DNA of 64,000 nucleotides from Rickettsia endosymbiont of Cantharis rufa (GTDB lineage: Bacteria; Pseudomonadota; Alphaproteobacteria; Rickettsiales; Rickettsiaceae): the NCBI RefSeq assembly GCF_964026445.1, contig NZ_OZ032150.1, positions 682,001 to 746,000 of the forward strand. Direction: 5' to 3'. Position numbers and translations under genes: made by a program. The notes under the pieces are model-generated. The model did not search any database and was not told the origin of the DNA. It was given only the letters and a program-made list of their open reading frames with translations. Shown here piece after piece: positions 58,331 through 64,000 of this stretch (position 1 is its first letter; every line of letters begins with the position of its first letter).

Positions 58331-59206
58331 ATGCAAATTATCGATAATCAAAAAACATTAGAAGAATTTTGTAACCGGTTAGCAAGTAAGGCATGCTTAA
58401 GTATAGATACGGAATTTGAGCGTCGCTATACCTATTATGCTCAGCTTAGTATAATTCAAGTTAAAGCAGAAAGTTATTGCGGAATAATTGATGTACTAAG
58501 TAACTTGGATCTAAATATTTTTAATAAGCTGCTTGCAGATAATAATATTATTAAAATATTCCACGCTCCTCGTGAAGATTTAGAGATTTTCTATAATTTG
58601 TTTAAAACACTACCTTCTAATGTTTTTGACATACAGACTGCCGCAAATATTTGCGGATTCGGTAAACAGCTAAGCTATGATGATCTCTGTTATAAGCTCT
58701 GTGGTATTACTATTGATAAAACTCATCAAAAATCTAACTGGCTAAAACGCCCTATCACTAGTGATATGTTAAATTATGCTATGTTAGACGTAGAATATTT
58801 ATATAAGATATATAAAGAACTAAATAGTATAATTATTAGAAATAATTTAACTAATAAATATCAAACTACTCTTAGCTCTTTGCTAGATATTAGAAATTAT
58901 AAGGTTGAACCAAGAGATGCTTGGAGAAAAATAAAATATAGGAGTGATGATGAGAGCTTTAACCGCAAAATTCAAATACTTGCAGCTTATCGTGAAAAGA
59001 ATACTCAAGTTTTAAATATTCCTAGAAAACATTTTATTTTAGACGAAGATTTAATGAAAATTTGTAAATATCTGCCATTAACAGATAAAGATTTTAAAAA
59101 TCTAAATTTAAAAAGCAAATATTTACACAAACAAAAATATAGGGATGAAATAATAAGTTTGTGCAATAACTTATATGAAAAAAGCTACAAATTAGATAAC
59201 TTGTAG
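58331..59206 (+). CDS. rnd: Ribonuclease D
   Basis: 3'-5' exoribonuclease acting in tRNA 3' maturation. It has 291 aa. DEDDy motifs are LSIDTEFERR (near 24-31), IFHAPREDLEIF (near 78-88) and YAMLDVEYLYKIY (near 152-164). A partial HRDC-like helical region follows, with KIKYRSDDESFNRKIQILAAYRE. This is shorter than E. coli RNase D (375). A second, shorter RNase D-like gene lies at 30487. Confidence 0.92.
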   Translation: MQIIDNQKTLEEFCNRLASKACLSIDTEFERRYTYYAQLSIIQVKAESYCGIIDVLSNLDLNIFNKLLADNNIIKIFHAPREDLEIFYNLFKTLPSNVFDIQTAANICGFGKQLSYDDLCYKLCGITIDKTHQKSNWLKRPITSDMLNYAMLDVEYLYKIYKELNSIIIRNNLTNKYQTTLSSLLDIRNYKVEPRDAWRKIKYRSDDESFNRKIQILAAYREKNTQVLNIPRKHFILDEDLMKICKYLPLTDKDFKNLNLKSKYLHKQKYRDEIISLCNNLYEKSYKLDNL

Positions 59207-59218
59207 TCTAGGTTCTGT

Positions 59219-59361
59219 GAAGATTTCTAATTGATCTTTTATTTTGAGATATTTTTTAGCGAAAATTAATAAGATTTTGCTGGGGTAGTTATTCATATTT
59301 CAGAAAAATCTTATAATTTGCAGCAAAAAAGAGCCAAAATTAAATCTTTTTAGAAATCTTC
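59219..59361. repeat. AT-rich palindrome downstream of rnd
   Basis: Perfect 11-bp outer arms GAAGATTTCTA / TAGAAATCTTC. The core TTTTTTAGCGAAAATTAATA...AAAAATCTTATAATTTGC is shared with 11906-12069 beside tRNA-Val, and TTCTAATTGATCTTTTATTTTG with the gap near 9485. Confidence 0.8.
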
Positions 59362-59439
59362 ATAGAGCATAATCTGTAATAGCTGAGATTCAATCTTACA
59401 TTTAGTAAAATAAGATAAGTATTAAATAGAGGATTAGAA

Positions 59440-60524
59440 ATGAATCTAAATCAAAAAATAATAAAGCCAAAAATAGGATTACTGGGATTAGCTAGGAGTC
59501 TTGGAAGTATATCGTCAGCGTGTAAAGCTATGGGATACAGCAGGGACAGTTATTATAGGTTCAAAGAGCTATATGAAACTGGGGGAGAAGAGGCGTTATA
59601 TGAGATTAGCCGGAAGAAGCTAATTATAGCAAATAGAGTTGATCCTGCGGTAGAGAGAGCAGTATTAGATATGGCGGTAGAATACCCAGCTTATGGTCAG
59701 ATGCGAGTATCAAATGAGCTTAAAAAGACTGGTATTCTTGTATCACCTGGGGGGTTAGATCAATTTGGCTACGTAATGATTTAAATAATATCAATAAAAG
59801 ACTTAAAGCATTAGAAGTAAAAATGGCTCAGGATGGTATTGTTCTTACCGAAGCTCAGTTACAAGTATTAGAGAAACGGCGTAGCGAGAAAGAAGCTCAT
59901 GGAGAAATAGATACACAGCATCCAGATTATCTAGGATGCCAAGACACATATGATGTAGGTAATTTTAAAGGTATAGACAAGGTATATTCTCAGGTATTTA
60001 TTGATAGCTATACTAGGGTTACAGATGCTAAATTATATACTGATAAAACAGCTCTTACCGCTACTGACATGCTTAATGATAGAGTACTGCCGTGGTATGA
60101 GAGTCAGCAAATACCAGTACTTCGTATTCTAACTGATAGAGGTGGTAAATATAAGGGCAATATAGAGTATCATGCTTTTGAATTGTTCTTAAGCATTGAG
60201 GGTATTGAGTATACTACTACTAAAGCATATTCTCCTCAAACAAATGGTATGTGTGAACGCTTTAATAAAACTATGAAACAAGAATTCTTTGATACAGCTA
60301 TGCGTAAAAAGATTTATACTGATCTTGATGATCTACAACTAGATCTTGATATTTGGTTAGAGCATTACAATAACGAAAGATCACATTCCGGTAAATATCG
60401 CTATGGTAAAACGCCTATGCAGACTTTTATGGATAGTAAAAAGTTAGATGTTGAAAAGAATAACGAAATCTTATATCTTGAATACTCATCTGACAGTCAT
60501 AACTTATCAGACATTCAGATATAG
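59440..60524 (+). mobile_element. IS481-family transposase gene, complete but frame-divided
   Basis: Two frames together make a whole IS481-type transposase. Part 1 (59440-59784; [25 protein letters not shown]) ends by reading through GGGGGG into an off-frame tail. Part 2 (in the other frame from about 59760; starts to read SGVR-like [14 protein letters not shown], then DTYDVGNF...SQVFIDSYTR, LTDRGGKY and CERFNKT...HYNNERSHSGK) holds the DDE residues. Six G are present where seven would join the frames. The exact ends are not clear; a 43121 copy matches from about TAGAGGATTAG. Bases 59362-59439 hold no gene. Confidence 0.85.
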
Positions 60525-60571
60525 TTTTTATAGTGTCTGTAGGATTAGATCTTGACTTTTACAAAAAAATG

Positions 60572-60720
60572 CTAACTGAAAGCGATATTTCCAGTCTGGG
60601 TATCGCCGGATACTTGTCCTGTTTCTAGCAAATCTCCAACTGCTTGTGCAAAAAAAAAAAAAAAAAAAATACAAAGGGTACACCGCTCAATACGACAATT
60701 CTCTTTATTATATTAACCAT
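60572..60720 (-). pseudogene. Secreted protein, N-terminal fragment with a T20 tract
   Basis: From the ATG at 60720: MVNIIKRIVVLSGVPFVF, a run of 20 T (poly-Phe), then in another frame AQAVGDLLETGQVSGDTQTGNIAFS and a stop at 60572. The N-terminus looks like a signal peptide ending near AQA. With 18 or 21 T the frame would be open. The gene is cut off beside the IS481 copy, so only the first 45 or so codons are left. No family assigned. Confidence 0.5.
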
Positions 60721-60837
60721 ATCTTACTAGCCTTTAACTCACTTTGAAGCTTATTTTTGTCTGATTATCAGAATAATATTATGCAAATATTATATTTTTA
60801 TCAAATAAAAAAGTTAAGAAAAATTAAGAAAACCGTA

Positions 60838-60961
60838 CAGCATAATCAAAAAGTTTTAGACAGGGTGAATTTAAAGGTTAGCCTGCGAAAGCCGTTAAAA
60901 ATACGTGAACACAGGCGAATCCTGCAAAATTCTCTTGTATCAAGCTTTTTGAATTATGCTG
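60838..60961. repeat. Palindromic element at the end of the 5-FTHF cyclo-ligase gene
   Basis: Arms CAGCATAATCAAAAAG / CTTTTTGAATTATGCTG; the inner CTTGTATCAAGC and CGTGAACACAGG are shared with the insert at 61263 in the same gene. It supplies the last two residues and stop of that gene. Confidence 0.8.
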
Positions 60962-61607
60962 ATACTGAAATCATAAAATTAAGCTTACGATCATGTGATT
61001 CAATCGGAAAATTATCTATTAATTGTTCTTTTAAACAAACTCCGATTGTTAATATATCTCGGTTATTATTTAAATATCTATCAAAATGTCCTTTGCCGTA
61101 TCCAAGTCTATAACCGTCCTTACTAAACGCAAATCCTGGAATAATAATCAACTCCGGTTTATAAAAATTATTATTTATAGGCTCATAGGTTTTAAAACCA
61201 CCTAGCACCAGCTCATCATTGAATTTATATGAACAATATTTGATTTCATCTGCTACAGCGTCATTCAGAAAGCTTGATACAAGCAAATTTTTAGAGTTAA
61301 GTCTATGCTCGCGTACTTTTGTACGCTCCGCAAGCTTACTCTTAAATTCATCTTGTCTGAAGCTTTCTGAATTTAGTTGTATAACTTTTGGTAGGAAAAA
61401 TTTTATTTCAGGATGTAAGTTTGATATTTCAAGTAAATTAATTTCGTATTTTAGAGGATAATAGAGACCAACGGTCTGTATTTTTAACTTCTTTAATAAC
61501 CGACTAATTTTATTTATTAAGGAGCTTCTTACTAAATCGGAATTTATCTTATCTTGGTTTTTGATTAAAAAATCTTTGAAATAAAGACGTAGTGCTTGTT
61601 TTGTCAT
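60954..61607 (-). CDS. 5-formyltetrahydrofolate cyclo-ligase with repeat insert
   Basis: Converts 5-formyl-THF to 5,10-methenyl-THF (ygfA/MTHFS family). It has 217 aa, against about 185-200 in relatives. The C-terminal signature GYRLGYGKGHFDRYL and IGVCLKEQLIDNFPIESHDRKLNFMIS are intact. Residues about 80-115 (SFRQDEFKSKLAERTKVREHRLNSKNLLVSSFLNDAVAD) are a palindromic element translated in frame, between FFLPKVIQLNSE and IKYCSYKFNDELVLGGFKTYEP. Its end merges with another member of the same class. Confidence 0.9.
   Translation of the reverse strand: MTKQALRLYFKDFLIKNQDKINSDLVRSSLINKISRLLKKLKIQTVGLYYPLKYEINLLEISNLHPEIKFFLPKVIQLNSESFRQDEFKSKLAERTKVREHRLNSKNLLVSSFLNDAVADEIKYCSYKFNDELVLGGFKTYEPINNNFYKPELIIIPGFAFSKDGYRLGYGKGHFDRYLNNNRDILTIGVCLKEQLIDNFPIESHDRKLNFMISVSA
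61263..61373. repeat. Palindromic element inside the 5-FTHF cyclo-ligase gene
   Basis: Perfect 13-bp arms ATTCAGAAAGCTT / AAGCTTTCTGAAT; 111 bases or 37 codons, preserving frame. Inner palindrome CGCGTACTTTTGTACGC. Same class as 60838. Confidence 0.88.
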
Positions 61608-61612
61608 ATCAT

Positions 61613-61848
61613 TGTCATACCGTGGCTTGACCCAGCTTGTTGCATGGCTCGTTTATGTCATTCCCGCGTAGGCGGGAATCCAGTACTTTAAAGCTTTTAA
61701 AAAGCTTTATTTGAATAAAATCCTGATCTAAAATATTTTTTAATAGCTCGATTTATCTCGCTTTACGCTGGATTTCCTCCTACGCGGGAATGACATCGAG
61801 TGGGTTTTGCGAGCCATGCAACAACGCAGGCATGACCACGGCATGACA
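61613..61848. repeat. Triple-nested palindrome between the folate gene and lpdA
   Basis: Level 1: TGTCATACCGTGGCTTGACC (61613) with GGCATGACCACGGCATGACA (61848). Level 2: TTGTTGCATGGCTCG (61637) with CGAGCCATGCAACAA (61824). Level 3: TGTCATTCCCGCGTAGGCGG (61656) with CCTACGCGGGAATGACA (61795). The nesting order differs from the one at 35312. Confidence 0.92.
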
Positions 61849-61858
61849 ATTTGAATAT

Positions 61859-63238
61859 TTACATATTGATTGTCCTTTTATCTACACTAAGAGCCGCTTC
61901 TTTTATAGCTTCGTTTAAAGTCGGGTGGGCGTGGCAGGTTCGAGCTATATCTTCAGCCGCTGCTCCGAATTCCATATAAGCGATAAGCTCGGCAATTAGT
62001 GTACCTGCATCAGTTCCTATAATATGTGCTCCTAAAACCCTATCGGTTTTACTATCTACAAGAATCTTAACCATCCCTTCCGTACTACCGATAGCTCTTG
62101 CCCTACTATTTGCTAAAAATGGAAACTTACCTACTTTATAATTAATACCCTTTTCCTTTAACTGTTCTTCCGTTTCACCGACGCTTGCTACTTCAGGATA
62201 AGTATATATCACGCTTGGGATTAAGTTATAGTTAACATGCCCTGCCTGCCCTGCCATAATTTCCACGGCAGCTACAGCTTCTTCTTCGGCTTTATGAGCA
62301 AGCATCGCTCCTTTTACAACGTCACCGACTGCATAAATATTAGAAACTGTTGTTTGAAAATGATCATTAATCTCAATTCTACCTTGCTTGTCCGTAGCAA
62401 TACTGACAGACTCAAGCCCTAGGTTTTGGGTATAGGCTTTTCTGCCCACTGCCATTAAAACAACATCACTAGTTATTACTAAGCTTTTACCACCCCCCTC
62501 TATTGTCAGATTTACTTTTCCTGACTTTACTTCTGCTGATAATACTTTGGTACTTAGTTTAAACTCTATCCCTTGCTTTTGCTGTAACTTCATAAATTGC
62601 ATAGCAATCTCTTTATCAAGCATAGGTACAATGCTTTCGGCATACTCAATAACCGTTACTTTAGCTCCTAAACGACGCCAAACTGAACCAAGCTCTAAAC
62701 CTATATATCCCCCGCCGACTACTATTAAGTTTTCAGGTACTTTAGAAAGCTTCAAAGCACCGGTTGATGAAACAATAAACTCCTCATCTATTTTGATATT
62801 CGGCATTTCTATGACGCTAGAGCCTGTAGTAATTAAGATATTTTTAGCTTTAATTTGCTCATTATTTACTTCAACGATGTTGCTCGCGATAATTTTAGCT
62901 GCGCCTTTTATCCTAGTAACCTTATTCTTAACAAATAAGCTTTCTATACCTTTTGTAAGATCAAGAACTACCTCATCTTTATTAGCGAGCATTTTTTGTA
63001 AGTCTAATTTTACATTTGTAGTAATACCTATACTCTCAAAATGCTTTAGAGCTTCCTCATATTTTTCGGAGGAATTAAGTAAAGCTTTCGACGGTATACA
63101 ACCGATATTTAAACAAGTACCGCCAAGAGTATCATTTTTCTCAATACACGCTACTTTCATACCTAGTTGAGCTGCTCTAATACTGCCTGTATAACCAGCC
63201 GGACCGCTACCTATTACCACTAAATCAAATTCTTGCAT
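61859..63238 (-). CDS. lpdA: Dihydrolipoyl dehydrogenase
   Basis: FAD enzyme (E3) that reoxidises lipoamide in the 2-oxo acid dehydrogenase complexes. It has 459 aa. The N-terminal FAD site is VVIGSGPAGYTGSIRAAQLG, the redox disulfide Cys42/Cys47 is in GGTCLNIGCIPSKAL, the NAD site is IVVGGGYIGLELGSVWRRLG, and the C-terminal dimer interface has the catalytic His in CHAHPTLNEAIKEAAL. All key residues are intact. Confidence 0.96.
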   Translation of the reverse strand: MQEFDLVVIGSGPAGYTGSIRAAQLGMKVACIEKNDTLGGTCLNIGCIPSKALLNSSEKYEEALKHFESIGITTNVKLDLQKMLANKDEVVLDLTKGIESLFVKNKVTRIKGAAKIIASNIVEVNNEQIKAKNILITTGSSVIEMPNIKIDEEFIVSSTGALKLSKVPENLIVVGGGYIGLELGSVWRRLGAKVTVIEYAESIVPMLDKEIAMQFMKLQQKQGIEFKLSTKVLSAEVKSGKVNLTIEGGGKSLVITSDVVLMAVGRKAYTQNLGLESVSIATDKQGRIEINDHFQTTVSNIYAVGDVVKGAMLAHKAEEEAVAAVEIMAGQAGHVNYNLIPSVIYTYPEVASVGETEEQLKEKGINYKVGKFPFLANSRARAIGSTEGMVKILVDSKTDRVLGAHIIGTDAGTLIAELIAYMEFGAAAEDIARTCHAHPTLNEAIKEAALSVDKRTINM

Positions 63239-63267
63239 ATTTGTTTGACCTTAATAAATTGTTGGAT

Positions 63268-63432
63268 CGTCATTGCATCGTTCATATGTCATCCCCGCGA
63301 AAGCGGGGATCCAGAAAAATAACTTCAATATATTACGGAAGCTACATATTTGATAAAATTTTTTATATGCTTTACTGGATTCCCGCCTACGCGGGAACAA
63401 CATAGAAGACATATGAATAGCTCGCAATGACG
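63268..63432. repeat. Nested palindromes upstream of lpdA
   Basis: Outer CGTCATTGCATCGTTCATAT to ATATGAATAGCTCGCAATGACG; inner TGTCATCCCCGCGAAAGCGG to CCTACGCGGGAACAACA (63287-63402). The lpdA promoter must lie within or across this unit. Confidence 0.85.
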
Positions 63433-63463
63433 TAATACTGCTAAAAATACACCACTATCACCC

Positions 63464-64000
63464 CTATAACAACTTTAATCTTATATTATTCTTATTTGGT
63501 GAAGCAATAAAACTAATTAAAGTAATATTATCTTCAAAACCGTTTGTGTAGTCAATTGATTCCCACTTGGTGCTTCGTTGCTCGTCGTCTCGCTTATTAG
63601 TATATAAGATTCGCTCCTCATGTCTGTCACCAAATGGGGCTGAATCAACTATATAATTTTGTAGTAAAAAAAACATCTTTTTAGAAACGGCGTAATTATG
63701 CCGAAGATTCAGTGAATTTGATTCACCGATATTTTTTATTTCTCTCATTAAAACTAAAGGGTTATCAAATTTAAGGCTAATATTTTCATAATCAACAATT
63801 ACTTCAGCAAATCCTGCTTGTGATAATAGTATTGGGACATGGTCAAAATGAATAAAAGGAGAGATATGTGGAGAGTGTTTAAAATTGCTTGCTATTTCAG
63901 TATCTATTAAGGATTTTCGTAACTTCTTTAGGCTATTTCCGCCGACAAAATTACCGATAAAAATACCGTCAGGCTTTAAAAATGTTCTTATATTAGATAG
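63464..64000 (-). CDS. NDUFAF5/BioC-like methyltransferase (5' end outside window), repeat insert
   Basis: The last 178 codons of a SAM-dependent methyltransferase. FLKPDGIFIGNFVGGNSLKKLRKSLIDTEIA, SPHISPFIHFDHVPILLSQAGF and YENISLKFDNPLVLMREIKNIGESN match the C-terminal half of the C20orf7/NDUFAF5 group, which in mitochondria acts on complex I assembly. The bacterial role is not established. The SAM-binding half lies beyond the right edge. A palindromic element (63549-63652) inserts about 35 foreign residues (DSAPFGDRHEERILYTNKRDDEQRSTKWE) near the C-terminus. Confidence 0.8.
   Translation of the reverse strand, partial: LSNIRTFLKPDGIFIGNFVGGNSLKKLRKSLIDTEIASNFKHSPHISPFIHFDHVPILLSQAGFAEVIVDYENISLKFDNPLVLMREIKNIGESNSLNLRHNYAVSKKMFFLLQNYIVDSAPFGDRHEERILYTNKRDDEQRSTKWESIDYTNGFEDNITLISFIASPNKNNIRLKLL
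63549..63652. repeat. Palindromic element inside the NDUFAF5-like gene
   Basis: Arms TAGTCAATTGATTCCC / GGGGCTGAATCAACTA. Related on the opposite strand to the element next to tRNA-Ala at 15837 (shared GAGCGAATCT-like and GCGACGAGTAACGA-like blocks). Confidence 0.8.

Noticed and set aside
59430..60540. Exact terminal repeats for the IS481 copy
   Set aside because: TAGAGGATTAG at the left and TGTAGGATTAG at the right are similar but in direct, not inverted, orientation; not enough to set the ends.
60757..61113. 118-codon plus-strand ORF
   Set aside because: It consists of a palindromic element plus the antisense of the 5-FTHF cyclo-ligase gene.

Overview
The window comes from a Rickettsia chromosome (Alphaproteobacteria, obligate intracellular). 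The evidence is an AT-rich base composition, compact housekeeping genes with rickettsial character, and Rickettsia palindromic elements (RPEs) inside protein genes. At least four genes (an HU/IHF gene, a glycosyltransferase, leuS and rsmD) carry the in-frame RPE-1 type insert. Many intact IS-derived or decayed loci suggest a lineage with past IS expansion; the species cannot be fixed from this window.

Layout. 1-9.2 kb: prfA (cut by the left edge), a decayed ORF, recJ, a methyltransferase, rho, sppA, an HU/IHF gene with RPE-1, a hypothetical gene, a small lipoprotein and yaaA. 9.2-12.1 kb: accessory hypotheticals, one split by an IS1-family element, then tRNA-Val(GAC) with a long AT-rich palindrome at its 5' side. 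12.1-16.0 kb: cmk, rpsA, clpP, tRNA-Ala(GGC). 16.1-17.2 kb: a GyrI-like gene cut by a second IS1 copy. 17.3-30.5 kb: a glycosyltransferase divergent from dapF-mtaB, a broken GIY-YIG nuclease gene, pheS-pheT, dnaN, a DUF1653 gene, a DUF3576 gene and leuS. 30.5-38.9 kb: an RNase D-like exonuclease, a FtsB-like gene, uppS-cdsA, a response regulator/histidine kinase pair, ilvE, dapA-smpB and a DsbA-like thiol oxidoreductase. 39.0-44.0 kb: a mobile-element graveyard holding pieces of an IS1595-like element, dam, IS3, IS1, an RND pump and IS481. 44.1-48.3 kb: tsaB, recO, a small gene coupled to radA, and rsmD. 48.3-56.4 kb: a second decayed zone (a hypothetical remnant, chimeric IS1 copies, an hsdR tail, a HAD-like hypothetical, a decayed ogt-ada-alkD alkylation-repair cluster, an intact PCu(A)C-type gene, DUF4143, a leuS fragment and an IS256 remnant). 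56.5-64.0 kb: ygfZ, a DUF155/RMD1 gene, rnd, a nearly complete IS481 copy, a 5-FTHF cyclo-ligase gene, lpdA and the 3' part of an NDUFAF5-like methyltransferase.

How it fits together. The intact genes serve translation (prfA, rpsA, pheST, leuS, smpB, tRNAs, tsaB, mtaB, rsmD), transcription termination (rho), DNA replication and repair (dnaN, recJ, recO, radA), lysine/DAP and envelope precursors (dapA, dapF, uppS, cdsA), proteolysis (clpP, sppA) and signalling (one two-component pair). Between them nearly every gap holds a palindromic repeat. Several repeats supply the stop codon or last residues of the neighbouring gene, and several sit inside one another. Repeats ending TGTCATTCCCGC, TGTCAYNCCGYG, CGTCATTGCGAG and GTTGCATGGCTCG nest up to three deep. 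The most unusual loci are a GIY-YIG nuclease remnant lying in the loop of one such palindrome, two triple-nested palindromes, an AT-rich palindrome family beside tRNA-Val and rnd, and IS1/IS481 copies that share the same disabling or recoding sites.
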